The notes: generated by a model not told the origin, from the sequence alone. A DNA stretch of 54,483 nucleotides from Chara braunii (GCA_003427395.1 BFEA01000641.1:534092-588574); one strand, 5' to 3'. Positions 21,275 through 33,792 are shown, counted from the first letter of the stretch. Numbers and translations are program-made.

Positions 21275-22553
21275 TGTTATGATCCTGGCCAATTTCGAAG
21301 TACACATTCATAGAAAATATAAGGTCGTCCGATTGCAAAATGAAATGAATGAACTTGAGAGGAGAGAGAGGGAAAGAAGAAGAAGAAGATGAAAGAAAGA
21401 AGAAGAAGAAGATGAACACCAGCAAAGACCAATGAGAATTCCCTTCTTCTTCGCCAACCACGCTCCTCCTCCTTATCTCCTCCCCTCTTATTCAAACAAG
21501 AAATAATAATAATAATGTTGAATGGCTGAGCCAGAATCAATGCCTGAATCTCTCTTCTACTGCAGGCATCACACGAGGTCCACCATAGCCATGGCCACCC
21601 CTCTTCCTTTTTCTTCCACGACCGAGGCTATGGCGGACTACGAGCTGCCCTGCTGTGCAAAGGACGACACAAAGCAGTTATGGCTGCTATATCTCTAGCC
21701 GCCATGCCTGACTCCGCCTCGAAGCTTATTGGTGCCGCTCTACCTCAACGGGGGCCTTCCAGATGCAGCGCCCACCGAGGTGATGAAGATCGCATTCACC
21801 ATAGCCAGGTAAGTACCTCTGGCGCTCCTCCCTCCTAGTCCTCATCTTCTTCCTCCTCCTGTCCTAGCTCCTCCCCAGCAGGGCTGCTCTTGATGCTAGC
21901 GCTACTCCAGCGAGTGCTCCAACCAGTGTGTCGCCAAACTTGCACACTGACAATGAGGAGGACCACCTCGGTTCTCTTGGAGATATAGCTTGCCTCTTGG
22001 CGAGTGACTTTCTAGGCCACGCGGCCTCCAAGCAACCGGTACCTCCTCCCTTTCGAAGGGAAACATCATTGCAGACTGATATTGCCCATACAGGCCGTAG
22101 ACTCAGACTGGTTGGACTGGTACCCGCCGACCTAGTGTACAATTACTGGGCCTCTAAAAATGTAAACTTTGTCTTCTTTTGCTCAGCCTCGAGTACCCGG
22201 CACATCTACCTCTAGCTGGTGTGGTACCGGCCTACCTGCTACTTGAGTGTTTTTCTGCTGCTTCAAGTGTCGCAGGCCTCCTTCCCCGCCACTTGAGTGT
22301 TTTTGACCCGCTGCAACCCTCGATGCCACGGCCACAGGTAAGTACCGGCCCTTTGGGCCTTCCACACAGACAAGTACCATCGCGGGTCTCACACACACTC
22401 AAACCAGCAAGCACTCAGATAGGCACGCAGTCCAGCAAGCACGCACACACTCAGACTTAGAAAACTCAGCAACAAGCGGGAAACTCATGTGTTCCATTGG
22501 CAGAACTCATAAATGAGTTGTGTGTCTCAGTCCGTGTTTGGCAGGTCCTCACA
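21275..22553 (-). repeat. LTR1 of the minus-strand LTR family (3' LTR of element A)
   Basis: 1279 bp, reading TGTGAGGACC ... GATCATAACA on the minus strand, so the ends are TG/CA. On the internal side a polypurine tract (AGAGGGGGG, about 22557-22565) precedes the LTR start; on the other side a PBS follows. It aligns over its whole length with LTR2 and most of LTR3. On the opposite (+) strand it carries two copies of CAGGTAAGTACC, near 21806 and 22335. Confidence 0.92.
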
Positions 22554-22565
22554 ATACCCCCCTCT

Positions 22566-23500
22566 CAAAAGCGAGGTCCCTTCGAGCAAGTAACTCATTT
22601 TGAGTCTCTGCTAAACGCGTCAAAAGCGAACATAGCGAAGGGATTACGTGAGTACTCAGTAGCTGTGAGTTTTGCAACAGCATAGGAAGCTATCTGTCGT
22701 TCGTATGCCTTCACAACGCAAGGTGCGTTGCGCAGCACCTTCTTAGAGATCCACTAGAGGCCATCCAATGGGTGGTACATGAAAAGAACCAGATATTGTA
22801 TGTTACGTTCCTCCCCAATGTGATTTTTAATTCTATCTATTTTGTGACCGCCATTGATTGCACAAGGGATCATGTCCTCAAGATATGGGAAGGTTTTAGC
22901 ATCGCGATGTATATAAAAAATTGAGGCGTGAAAACCTAGGTATGTGCGCAGCTGAGGAGGCACAACCCGGATGCGTAGAGGAGACAACTTCGTTGTTGCC
23001 TACTTGGGGTCTGACAAGGGTCCTGAAACTCTTCGTGCCTCATTCCCAAACCCACCTTGCGTATCCCTTGTGGAGAAATGAAGTTAGTAGTTATGCCACA
23101 ACAACCAAGACACGGAGGTAGAGGTGGTTAATGAGAAGCTTGAAGGAGATTAATTCCACTACTCCTTGAGCACGTTGTTGTTTCATCTTAGCCCAATGCT
23201 CAAGGTGGTAGTGGAAGTTAACCTTCTCGGACTCTTCCTAAGGCTCATTATAGAGTACATCACATGCGTCAGCCTTGGAATCAGCAGATGATGGGGTTTA
23301 GACTTTGTATTTGCATCCGGTTCAATCTCCCTTGTTGTAGAAGGTGTTGATGCCAACTCTACACCCGATTCAGGTTTCCCAGCAGCCTATAAGAACTTTG
23401 AACTTTATGGTTGGGTTTCAGGCAATGCAGGCAAACTCCCTTCTTGACTCAAGTCATCCATTCACTTTCGCTTATCCGGAGGTCCAACCAAGGTTTGGTT
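22566..23500 (-). pseudogene. Protease and post-protease region of element A, broken
   Basis: Collinear with 27657-28500 of copy C but more damaged. Opposite the Asp-Cys-Gly site of copy C, a one-base deletion (near 23097) shifts the frame. The stretch after it (RDAKTFxYxEDMIPxAINGG, near 22790-22920) is conserved between the copies. That block is not an RT, RNase H or integrase motif I know. In-frame stops occur throughout. Confidence 0.6.
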
Positions 23501-23556
23501 GCAGCATCCTCCGGCTTGGCTGGGATCTTGGCTCCCTTGGGGAGTGGGACATAGTT

Positions 23557-25046
23557 TTACCTTGAGTTTCGATTTAGTCCCTTCACATTAGCAAACTTTC
23601 TAAAGACATTGAGTTTATCTTCATCATTGTTAATATTAGATTCATGGGTTGAAGATGAGCAGGATGTATCAGAGTCCTTTTCTTGATCGTCATCAAGAGT
23701 GGGGTCATCTGCATAGGCCTCCTCATCAACCTCTAGCAGGTCATGCACAACGAAGAGGTTGCTGCCTTTAAACCGCTTGTCGTCCTTAGGCTTCTTGTTG
23801 CCTGTTGTGGAAACGAGGTTTTGTGCCTCGAGGTTGACTACATCCTGTATGAGGGAAAGTTAGTTTGCATATCCAATGAGATCTCTGCCTATGTGATGTG
23901 TGTAAGAAGTGGGAACCGCACCTTTCACAACATCCATGCATGATTGTGTAGTCATATCCAACCCGGGAGTAGCAAATGTCTACTTACATACAATTCCAGG
24001 TTGTGCATGCTACCCGACCACTTGCTACGCTTGAGATTGCCAAGCTTGTTTCTTACTCTAACAACAACATGTGCATCTTTGTATTGTTTAATCAATATCT
24101 TTTCTAGTGCAGCTACAAGTGTGGCCTTGAGCCACTGCATCAGATTGATCTTAGTGTATCCGGCTTGCATAGCTTGGACTTTTAAAGAGCCCCGTACAAC
24201 GGGTTTGACGTTGGTTCCCAAAATGAAGGACTGACTCATCAACTAAGTTCTCAATACCTCGAAGTAGGCGCTCATGGAGCTGATCGAAGACTCCACATCT
24301 TCCTTGCCATCGTACTTAAACGGTATTTGTACCGGCTTTCTGGCCACATAGGGACTGTTGTGTTTGAACTCGAGGCTGCAACAGTTGTAGAAACCCCTTC
24401 GTTGTAACTTGTTGCAGCGGCAGCGGGGTTTGCACCTATTGCAGGTCCCGATTGAACCACTTAGCGACGAAGAAGTAGAGGCATGGAGAAGAGGGTAGAC
24501 TGACTGGTTAGCAGCATTGGAAGCAGGAAGTAGAGGAAAAGAAGCAGGAATCTGGGCCTGATGCAGATTTGTCATTTCTTGTATCTGATCATTGTGCTCC
24601 TTGACCAAATCCGCTATTTGTGTCTCAAGTTCACTTACCTGGTCAAAACGTTTAGCAGTCTGACCAGGAATTTCACTAAGTAGGTGATAGTCTATGAAAG
24701 CACGCACATATGTGACCAAATCTTTCTTCACCTCAGTGGCGAGCAAGGAGGGAACTATTTTGAAGACGATTTCATGGTCTGCAACAACGGTTTTCCGTTT
24801 TTCCTCCTCTGCCTTCTTTTCTCTCTTTAGTGCCTTGTTGTAGAAGACATGAAACAATGGTTTGTCCTCATCGTTCGCTGCATCAAGTTGGGCCTTTAAG
24901 GGTACAAAGGCGTTTACCATGATCATGTTAGAACTATCGGGGTTCTCAGGCATTACGGAAAAAGACTCAACAAGTTTCTCAAAATGGGTGCTCTTTCTCT
25001 CCCTTCTCTCTCCCTCTTCCTTTTGTCCATGAGTCTCTATGGGCAT
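23557..25046 (-). pseudogene. gag: gag of element A
   Basis: Starts with an ATG at 25044-25046. In order: a charged helix-rich N-terminus (KALKREKKAEEEKRK), a coiled-coil-like stretch (SELETQIADLVKEHNDQIQE), a Ser/Ala-rich linker, a region shifted in frame relative to copy C, then the capsid-type block with KYDGKEDVESSISSMSAYFE. A TAG at 24240-24242 interrupts where copy C has an Arg codon. The same frame then continues with WLKATLVAALEKILIKQY and NLELYVSR. After about 23950 the frame shifts again, and an acidic, Asp/Ser-rich stretch ends at 23557. No zinc knuckle was found. Confidence 0.75.
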
Positions 25047-25059
25047 CGAAATATGAACT

Positions 25060-26384
25060 CAGAAAAGAAACAACCGAAAAGATCAAAGAAGAGAAGTTAG
25101 AACTCCTAGTCAGAGCAACATTACAGTTGGACCAGAGAGCAACCATACAACAACAAAAATAATTCATATGAGAGATGATCCAGCGTCCCAGCCTGATCAG
25201 ACCGAAACGAGATCCCCTCGAGTCCAATCTGATCAGTTTCGTGGATGTACAACACATTCAAACAAGACGTAACGACATGCAATAATGAAGAATTGAGTGG
25301 TGTATAAGGTGTGAGTCAAGCCACGGGCCGTGCGGTCAAAGTATACAAAACATCTCAGTCGAGATCCCCTCGGCGGTGGGGGCTTTAACCAAAGAATAAA
25401 ACTTCGTGTCTCATACAGAAAAAGAACGATCTAATGTCAAACAAATTTGGGCCTAAGGGGCCCCTCTTGCTTGGGCCTGGTTCCACTAGGTACTCAGAAG
25501 GTCCCAAGTAGGTCGTGACCAAGTCTCAACCAAGAAGAGTCCCACATTGACCAACATTTTGCCTCTACCGAACTCGAAAACGAATTTCACCTTCAGAAAG
25601 AACCTACAGTCTACATCCGTTCAGAGACGAAAAGACAATGCACTTCAGAAAGATATGGCGTCCAAAGCAAGATACCTCATCTCTTTATCCATCAGGTGAG
25701 AAAACAATTTGCAGACTCACACTCACAAATCAAGACCACAAAGTAGCTAAAAAAAAAAAAAACCGAGTAACCCCAACAGGCAATCAATATCATGCAGACA
25801 TACATGGGTACACGACACTTACCTGAGTAGCCTGAGCTTCGAGATGAATAGAACTTACCCCCCTCTCATATGCTCCTCCTGACCCATTTAACGCAACCCC
25901 TACACTAGTGTCCTATCTACTAGGAAGGTCTGACTCAAACACCAAAGTGCAACGCCGGATCCCTGCCAATGTTGAGGAACAAGTAGCAACCTACAGTCCG
26001 TAGATGCAAAATGGTTGCTTTCCCTCAAGCTCGCCTACTTGAGGGAAGCCCTAAAGTCGCGAAGTGTCTCCCTTGAATCAGGTTCCTGGTGCGAGTGCCT
26101 CTCACTGTCGCCTTTCCCAATTGTCATACAAAGTCTTCTTGAACCTTACTGCCTTTCCCAATTGTCGCACGAAGTCTTCTCGAAGTGTCTCGCCACTCCA
26201 ATCTTACTCTCACACAACCCAATTAGGTCAAGTGACAGCTCAGCACGACCTAACCAACTGGGGACAGCTTCCCTTAGCCACCCTGTCCCACTTCCCTCAA
26301 CTTCAAGCCCTAACCCTAAGTGGTAGCCCTCCACTTAGGTTAGGGTTGGAGCGACAAAGTCAACTCTCGTTAGGAAGTAGAATC
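25060..26384 (-). other. Leader of element A
   Basis: Non-coding internal sequence between PBS and gag, shared with 30150-30412 plus 39969-40996 of copy C. The comparison places the insertion in copy C exactly at position 25326/25327 of this leader. An A run (25747-25762) is present. Confidence 0.8.
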
Positions 26385-26398
26385 CGCTCTTACACCAA

Positions 26399-27656
26399 TG
26401 TTATGATCCTGGCCAATTTCAAAATACACATTCATAGAAAAATATAATGTCATCCAATTGCAAAAAAAATGAATGAACTTCAGAGGAGAGATAGGGAAAG
26501 AAGAAGAAGAAGATGAAAGAAAGGAGAAGAAAAAAATGTACACCAGCAAAAAACAATGAGAATTCCCTTCTTCTTCGCTAACCACTCTCCTCCTCCTTAT
26601 CTCCTCCGTTCTTATTTAAAGAAGAAATAATAATAATAATAATGTTGAATGGTTGAACCAGAATCAATGCCCGATTCCCTCTACTCTTGCAGGCATCACA
26701 TGAGGTCCACCATAGCCATGACCACCCTTCTTCCTCCTTCCACAACCGAGGCTATGGCAGACTACCAGCTGCTCTGCCGTGTAAAGGGCAGCACAAAGCA
26801 GCTATGGCTGCTCTAGTTCAGGCCGCCATTCCTAACTCTGCCTCAAAGCTTAATGATGTAGTACCCCAATGGGGGATTTCCGGATGCAACGCCCACCAAG
26901 GTGATGAAGATCGCATCCACCATAGTCAGGTAAGTACCTCTGGCTCTCCTCCCTCCTACCTCCTCATATCCTTGCTCCTCCCCAGCAATTTTGCTCTTGA
27001 TGTTGGCCCTGCTCCAGCCAGCGCTCCAACTAGTGTGTCGCCAAACTTGCACACCAACAATGAGGAGGAGCACCTCGCTTCTCCTGGAGATATAGTGGCC
27101 TGCTTGCCTTTTGGCGAGTGACTTCCTAGGCTTCGTGCCCTCCAAGCAACCGGTACCTCCTCCCTTTCGAAGGGAAACATCATTGCATACTCTTGTATTA
27201 CCCGTACAGGCCCTAGACTCAAATGGTTGGACTGGTACCAGTCGACCTAGCCTACAACTACTGAGCCTCTAAAAATGTCAACTTTGTCTTCTTCTTCTCG
27301 GCCTCTAGTACCCATCACATCTACCTCTAGCTGGTGCGGTACCGGCCTACCTGCTACTTGAGTATTTTTCCGCCGCTTCAAGTGTCGCAGGCCTCCTTCC
27401 CCGCCCCTTGAGTGTTTTCCCCCAATGCAACCCTCAATGCCACAGCCACAGGTAAGTATCGGCCCTTTGGGCCTTCCACACAGCGAAGTACCCCCGCGGG
27501 TCTCACACACACTCGAACCGACAAACACTCAGACAGGCACACAGACCACCAACCACGCACACACTTAGAGTTAGAAAACTCATCAAGGCATGTGTTCCAT
27601 TGGTTGAACTCATAAATCAGTTGTGTGTCTCAGTCCATGTTTGGCAGGTCCTAACA
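26399..27656 (-). repeat. LTR2, shared by element A (5') and element C (3')
   Basis: 1258 bp, reading TGTTAGGACC ... GATCATAACA on the minus strand. On the left it is followed by the PBS and leader of A, on the right preceded by the polypurine side of C. One LTR serving two internal regions is the signature of a tandem array. Confidence 0.92.
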
Positions 27657-28123
27657 ATACCCCACTCTCAAAAGCGAGGTCCCTTTGAATGAGTAACTCA
27701 TTTTGAGTCCCCAACGAATGCGTCGTAAGCGAAGATAGCGAAGAGATTCCGTGAGTACTCAATAGCAGTGAGTTTTGCAAAGATTTGGGGAACAACATTG
27801 GAAGCTATCTGTCGTTCGTATGCTTTCATAACGCTAGGTGCATTGCGCGACAGTTCCTTCTTAGAGATCCAATAAAGGTCGTCCAATAGGTGGTACATGA
27901 AATTAACATGATGTTGCTTGTTACGTCCTTCCCCGATGTGATTTTTAACTTTATCTATTTTGTTACCGCCATTGATTGCAGGAGGGATCATGTCCTCACG
28001 ATAATGGAAGGTTTTAGCATCGCGATATAAAAAAAAAATTGAGGCGTGAAAGATTAGGTAGAGAAGGCACAGTCCGCATGAGTAGAGGAGACAACTTCTT
28101 TGTTGCCTACTTGGGCCTCGCAA
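27657..28123 (-). pseudogene. Post-protease region of element C
   Basis: Open minus-strand frame with RDAKTFHYREDMIPPAINGG and LDDLYWISKKELSRNAPSV, running to within about 40 bp of the LTR. It is conserved in copy A (22754-22987), so it may once have been translated. I recognise no domain; it is not RT, RNase H, integrase or an envelope protein as far as I can tell. Confidence 0.5.
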
Positions 28124-28470
28124 GGGGTCTGGAACTCCACTTGCTTCACTGCGAAGCCCACCTTGCGTATCCCGTGTGGAGACATGAATTTAGTAGTTAC
28201 GCCACAATCAACCAAGACACGGAGGTAGAAGTGGTTAATGAGAAGCGTGAAGAAGATTAATTTCGTTGTTCCATGAGCACGCTGTTGTTTCATCTTAGCC
28301 CAATGGTTAAGGTGGTAGTGAAAGTTAACCTTCTCGGACTCATCCCAAGGCTCATCATAGAGTACATGGCATGCGCCAGTCTCGGAATCAGCAGATGATG
28401 GGGTCTTAAGAGAGGATTGTTGATTTGCATCCGGTTCAGTCTTCCTTGTTGTAGAAGGTGTTGATGTCAA
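28054..28470 (-). pseudogene. Retropepsin-like domain of element C
   Basis: 138-codon minus-strand frame. VLVDCGVTTKFMSPHGIRK has the layout of a plant retropepsin flap-strand/active-site block (Asp-Ser-Gly-Ala-Thr in most relatives), here with Cys for Ser and Val for Ala. Upstream is a Ser/Thr-rich linker joining gag. Only the N-terminal half of a protease is recognisable; the second-half Ile-Leu-Gly motif was not found. Confidence 0.6.
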
Positions 28471-28892
28471 CTCTACACTCGATTCGGGTTTCCCAGCAGC
28501 CTATAACAACTTTGAACTTTATGGTTGGGTTCCATGCAATGCAGGTAAACTTCTTTCTTGATTCAAGCCTTCCGTTCACTTTCGCTGATTCGGAGGTTCA
28601 ACCAAGGCTTGGTTGTAGCATCCTCTGGCTTGGTTGGGATTTTGGCTCCCTTTTGGAGTGGAACATAGTTTTACCCTAAGTTCGGGTTTGGTCTCTTCAC
28701 ATTGGCAGACTTTTCAAAGGCATTAAGTTTCTCTTCACCATTGTTATTTAGATTCATGGGTTGAAGATGAGCAAGAGTTCTTGATTGTAATGAAGAGTAA
28801 GGTCATCTGCATAGGCCTCCTCATCAATCTCCAGCAGGTCATGCACAACAAAGCGGTTGCTGCCTCTACACTGCTTGTCGGCGTTGCCGCCT

Positions 28893-30129
28893 TTAAGCTT
28901 CTTGTTGCCTGCTATGGAAACGAGGTCTTGTGCCTCGAGGTTGACTGCATCCTGTATGAGGGAAAATTAGTTTGTGTATCCATTGAGATCTCTGCCTAGG
29001 CAATGTGTGTAAGGAGTGGGAACCGCACCTTTCACAATCCATGCATGACTGTGCAGTCATATCCAACGGGGGAGTAGCAAAAAGTTTGCTTACATACAAT
29101 TCCAGGTTGTGCCAGGTGCCCAACGACTTTCTGCGCTTGTGATTCCCAAACTGCGTCACATCAATCTTTGTGTACCCGACTTGCATAACTTGGACTTCTA
29201 AAGAGCCCAGTACGGCGGGTTCGACGTTGGTCCCCAAAATCAAGGATTGGCTCATCAACCGAGTTCTCAGTACCTCGAAGTAGGCTCTCATGGAGTTTAT
29301 CGGGGATTCCACGTCTTCCTTCTCACTGTACTTATACGGTATTCGTACCGCATTTTTGTCCACACAGGGATTGTTATAACCAGCACCAACAAATCTTGTG
29401 TCTGAACTAGAGGTTGCCGCAGTTGCGGAAATCCCTGCGCTGTCACTTGTTTCAGCGGCAGCAGGGTTTGCACCTATTGCAGGTCCCGATTGGACCACAC
29501 TTAGAGACGGAGAAGTAGAGTCATGGAGAGGTTCCGATTGAACCACACTTAGAGACGAAGAAGTAGAGGCATGGCGAGGCACAAAGAATGATAGGTTAGC
29601 AACATTGGAGGCAAGAGGTAGAGCAAGAGAATTAGATATTTGGGCCTGATGCAGATTTGTCATCTGCTGCATCTAATCACTGTGCTCCTTGGCCATATTT
29701 GCAATTTGTGTCTGCAGCTCACTTACCAGGTCAAAAACTTCAGCGATCTGATCATAAATTTCACCGAGTAGGTGACAGTTTATAAGAGCACGCACATATG
29801 TGACAAAATCTTTCTTGACCTCAGTGTCGAGCAAGGAGGGGTTTATTTTGAAGACAACCCCATGGTCCGCAACAACGGTTTTCCACTTTTCCTCCTTTGC
29901 CTTCTCTTCTTTCTCCTTACCTTGTTGTAGAGGAATTGAAACAATGGTTTGTTCTCATCGTTGGCTGCATCCAGTTGGGCCTTTAAGGCTACAAAGGCCT
30001 TCACTGTGGTCATGTTAGAACTACCGGGGTTCTCAGGCATTACGGAAAAAGACTCAGCAAGTCTCTCAAGATGACTGCTCTCTCTCCCTTCGCTCTCTCT
30101 TCCTTTTGTCCACGAGTCTCTACGGGCAT
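28893..30129 (-). pseudogene. gag: gag of element C
   Basis: Begins at an ATG (30127-30129) and aligns with the gag of A, including SVMPENPxSSNM, KAQLDAANDE(D/N)KPLF, SMxAYFEVLRTxLMSQS and FPHTGCSQPRG. It has a Ser-rich linker with a short internal repeat (TS(S/P)SLSVVQS twice) and several frameshifts near 29680-30100, and lacks the block WLKATLVAALEKILIKQY found in A. It keeps Arg where A has the TAG stop. Confidence 0.7.
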
Positions 30130-32044
30130 CGAAATATGAACTCGGAAAAAGAAACAACTAAAAATCTCGAAGAAGAGAACATAGAACTTCTAGTTAAAGC
30201 ACATTACATTAGTACTAGAGAGCAACCATACAACAACAAAAATAGTTCAAATGAGAGTTCTGATCCAGCGTATCATCCTTATCGGACCGAATACGAGATC
30301 CTATCGAGTCCAATCTGATCAGTTTCATGGACATACAACAAATGCAGGCAACGAGTAACAACATGCAACAAAAAAGAATAGAGTGGTGTATATGGTGCGA
30401 GTCAAGCCACGGTGTCGAGCGCATCGGTCCCGCAGCGGGACCCTCCCGGCTGCGTCGTGCAGGATTTTGCAGGACTTTTCTTCGCAGTTTCACCACTCCG
30501 ACCGAGTGCGCCAGTCGCACCTCTTACGACCCTCTACGACAGGATAAGGGTTACGTGAGACACAACTTACCTCTCCCCAAGAGGTTGTCACCACCCTTGA
30601 ACAGGCGTATCCCCACCAAGCTACCGAACCACGTGCGAAAGCTTCTCTGTTGCAATCGCAGAGGTGACTCATTTGAGGGTGTTTCTCGTAAGTTGTAGCA
30701 TAGGGCGTACGTGTGGTCGAATACCTTAATCGAACCCACGTGCGAATTGACGCTCTGGGGGCTGATGTCCTAAGTGAGGTTCAACGTCGATTGACTACGA
30801 CGGTCCATCTAACCACCCGATACACCACGCTAAAATAAAACAGAGTTTTATACGTAAATCGCGCCTAGTCCTTTTTTTTGTATCTGACCCATAACCTTTT
30901 AATGACAAAATTAAACGAAAGACGCGCGCGAGACTCTTGAATAAATATCGCAATGTCGTAGGCTTTATCATATCGACTATCCATGCATGATTATGCACGC
31001 AGCCGCAAATATGGCGTACTATATAGTAGTACCCATAATCATGTGGCCCTCATTTCTTGAGGGTCGCTTCTGACACTCAAGTGTCGACTGGCATGCGTCT
31101 TGAGGGGTTAATCTCTCGTCGCTATGCAATTGTGAAGGCGATTACAAGTTCTACCGACTTTTGCACCTTGAGCAGGTGAGTGGCAGGCAGACCTTGACCC
31201 TTTATGGCGGTTAAACGCTTTCGACCCTGTAAATAAGGCTCCATCTTCCAGGGTCTAGAAACAGGGCAAGGGTTTTGACTTTGATAGTTGTCACAGACAC
31301 GTACGTCCAACTGTAAAAGTTCTAAGAAGAAAAAGGTAAGAAGGGATCTTCCTTTTCTCTCAAATACAGATTTGTTTGATCATTACACAGTTATGGTAGA
31401 TCATGCAAATACATATAAATACAACGGGGTTACAAAACAAAAAATGATCGTTCTCATAATTATAGCGTGACTTCCGTCAAAAATATACTTATTATCACAT
31501 GTAAAAGTCAAATATGAATTTCAACTCACAAGATATACCTGCAATCACATTAAGGATTCAACATTGGCAAACCATGCACTATACGGGGTCAACTTCAACC
31601 ACTCTCTGCACTCATACCCATTGCCTTAACCACACAAGCTTCAACCTTTGTCCAACCTTCTTTAAAAAAATTAATAAATCTTTTTTTTAATGCTCATTTT
31701 AGTAAAAGTTTGTGTTAAAACCCAACAAAACAATTCATCCTACAGGGGCTAAGGTCTTTAGGTTGAGTAGCGAGAATGAGTTAGAGTTGAGCCGGACTGA
31801 AACTAGTCAGATATTGAATCGAAAATGGTCGAAAAAGGACGTGTAATACACCACAGGTCGATTCCCAAGACTAAATTATAAGTGTGTGGAGAATAAACCC
31901 TCATATCACACCTCACTGAAATTTCTTCCAAGACTAACTCTATATCTACTTTCAAGTAAGTGCTAAGAGAAAAATAGGAAAAACTCGACAGTATCTCCCC
32001 TATACTATACAGGGTGGATTATCAAGATTTTTCCTATGAAAATA

Positions 32045-32690
32045 TAATCTAACTCCTCGAGATTAAAAAAAATTCAACACCACTCACTCTCGAGAAAGTG
32101 TTTTTCCTGAATTTATACTCAGCTGAATATAAAATATGAAAATCACCCTTAACTTTACACGTCAAAATTTATCTAACTCCCTGATTTAGTAAAAATTTGG
32201 GCAGCATCTTCTTTATTCACGTAAGTTTATCATATTTATACTAAGTCAGATATGAACTCAAGATAAAACTTGAATTTTACAAAACAAAATTTAGCTAACT
32301 CCTAAAATTTGTGGAAATTTTGGTAACACGCCCTCTAGAGAATTGTTTTTCCAAAATTTGAACAAAGCTAAATAAAAAATCAGAAAAATGATTATGACTT
32401 CGCAAAGTTAAATTTTGTCTAAATCTCTGATTTAGTAAAAATTTAGACATTACTTTCCCCAGAAAAGTAGGCCTCCCAGATTCCATAAGCCAGATATGAA
32501 ATTCAGACAAAAGTTAAAATTTGCAAAGACAAAATTTGACCAATTCCTTGGATTTGCAAAAATTTGGGCAGCACTTCCCTATGCAAAAGTGACTTCTCAA
32601 AATTTATACAACGCCAAGTACACAAAATAAACTTATTTAGAAAATGCAAAAATTGAGTTAGCTCCTATAGCTCTAACACATGGCGAGCAT
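32045..32690 (+). repeat. Degenerate AT-rich tandem repeat, unit about 120-125 bp
   Basis: Landmark words recur in order about five times: CTAACTCC, TTTAGTAAAAATTTGGGCAG, a short CCC/TTCC box, AATTTATAC, CAGATATGAA. Copies start near 32048, 32167, 32290, 32415 and 32535, with a partial one near 32658. Non-coding. Confidence 0.8.
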
Positions 32691-32872
32691 CTAAAGCAAC
32701 TACCCATCAAAGTTGATACTCGGACTAATAAGAACTCACACTTAATCACATGCAAGTCTATACCACAACGAGTAAGTACTCTCACTAAAATCCCAAGTTG
32801 TTTTCTCATAAGTAGTTGGGTGAACCCTCCGGTGATTAACTTTTACACTAACTTATATAAGGCATTGAGTTA

Positions 32873-33478
32873 GGTCATTCGTCTTAGAAACAATGTTCAA
32901 CCCTTTGCCTTAGTTATACACGAACATGTGGCACAACTACTTTTCTTTTCTTTGGGCATGTGACTAGACCATTCAGCTAAGAAACAATGCCTAGTCCCCT
33001 TGAACTGTTTAAATATCAAAAAATTAGTAACTTTCTGACTTATCTTTAAGATATGGGCAGAGGACTGAGTCATTCATCTTAGAAACAATGCTTAGGTTGC
33101 TCAATTTCTTTCCAATTATACTTTTAACTTTATCTTTCTTCTTTGTGATATTGCTTAAGTTAAACCGTTCATCTTACAAACAATGTCCAGTTGTCTGTTC
33201 TCATGCAAATATAAATAAAGTACTTCCAATTATGCTCAGTTGCACTTAGTGTGTGGCTTCAGGCTAAACCATTCATCTTAGAAACAATGGTCAACCCTTT
33301 GCCAAAATCCTCCCTCAAAATAAAACAAGAGACTGAACCATTCATTTTGAAAGCAATGTCCAACCTATCTCAAGTCACACAAAAGCATGAAGTTGTACCA
33401 ATCACCCGACTTCAGTTAGAAAACCCAAAAGAAAAAGATAGACCAAGTCATTCATCTTACAAACAATGCTTAGCCTGA
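32873..33478 (+). repeat. Seven spaced copies of a 34-bp motif (CATTCATCTTAGAAACAATG)
   Basis: Copies at about 32873, 32966, 33067, 33161, 33264, 33334 and 33444. The motif core is conserved, whereas the 40-75 bp between copies differ in sequence. Conserved words in unconserved spacers suggest selection or gene conversion on the motif and not a simple tandem satellite. Confidence 0.85.
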
Positions 33479-33487
33479 ACACTCTGA

Positions 33488-33792
33488 ACGCGCGTTCTAG
33501 TTCAAACGTGCAAGTTCAATCCCCCTCTGCGAGCGTTCAAATGCGCCACGTAGCAGGGGGCGAGAAAAAATCGAACGCGCGCCCCCTGCCAGCATGCGCG
33601 TGTCGTGCACCACCATAGGGAGCGTGGCATTCACAAAAAAAAAGTAAAAACAAAAACACGAAATACCCCCCCCAAACATACACACACGCACACGTATACA
33701 CACACAGACATATGCGCACACACACGAATACGCTCAATTTTTTTTTATTTTTTTTTTTAGGGGTATTTGTGTATACAGGGGGTGGGGGCGGA

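Larger units (their letters stand above)
21275..27656 (-). mobile_element. Element A: LTR retrotransposon with gag and protease only
   Basis: 5' LTR (LTR2, 26399-27656), PBS, about 1.35-kb leader, gag, retropepsin-like region, polypurine tract, 3' LTR (LTR1). About 6.4 kb in total. I see no RT, RNase H or integrase motif in any frame between gag and the 3' LTR. It therefore looks like a non-autonomous gag-pro element needing enzymes in trans, or a derivative with an internal deletion. Both flanks continue into further copies of the same family, so no target-site duplication can be read. Confidence 0.85.

Noticed and set aside
30413-31730. Left LTR of the 9.55-kb insertion
   Set aside because: I compared it by eye with 38500-39964 and found no convincing direct repeat, so no LTR was annotated.
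32000-33480. CRISPR-like array (regular repeats with unique spacers)
   Set aside because: Repeats are degenerate and unevenly spaced, no cas genes occur, and the context is eukaryotic retrotransposon DNA.
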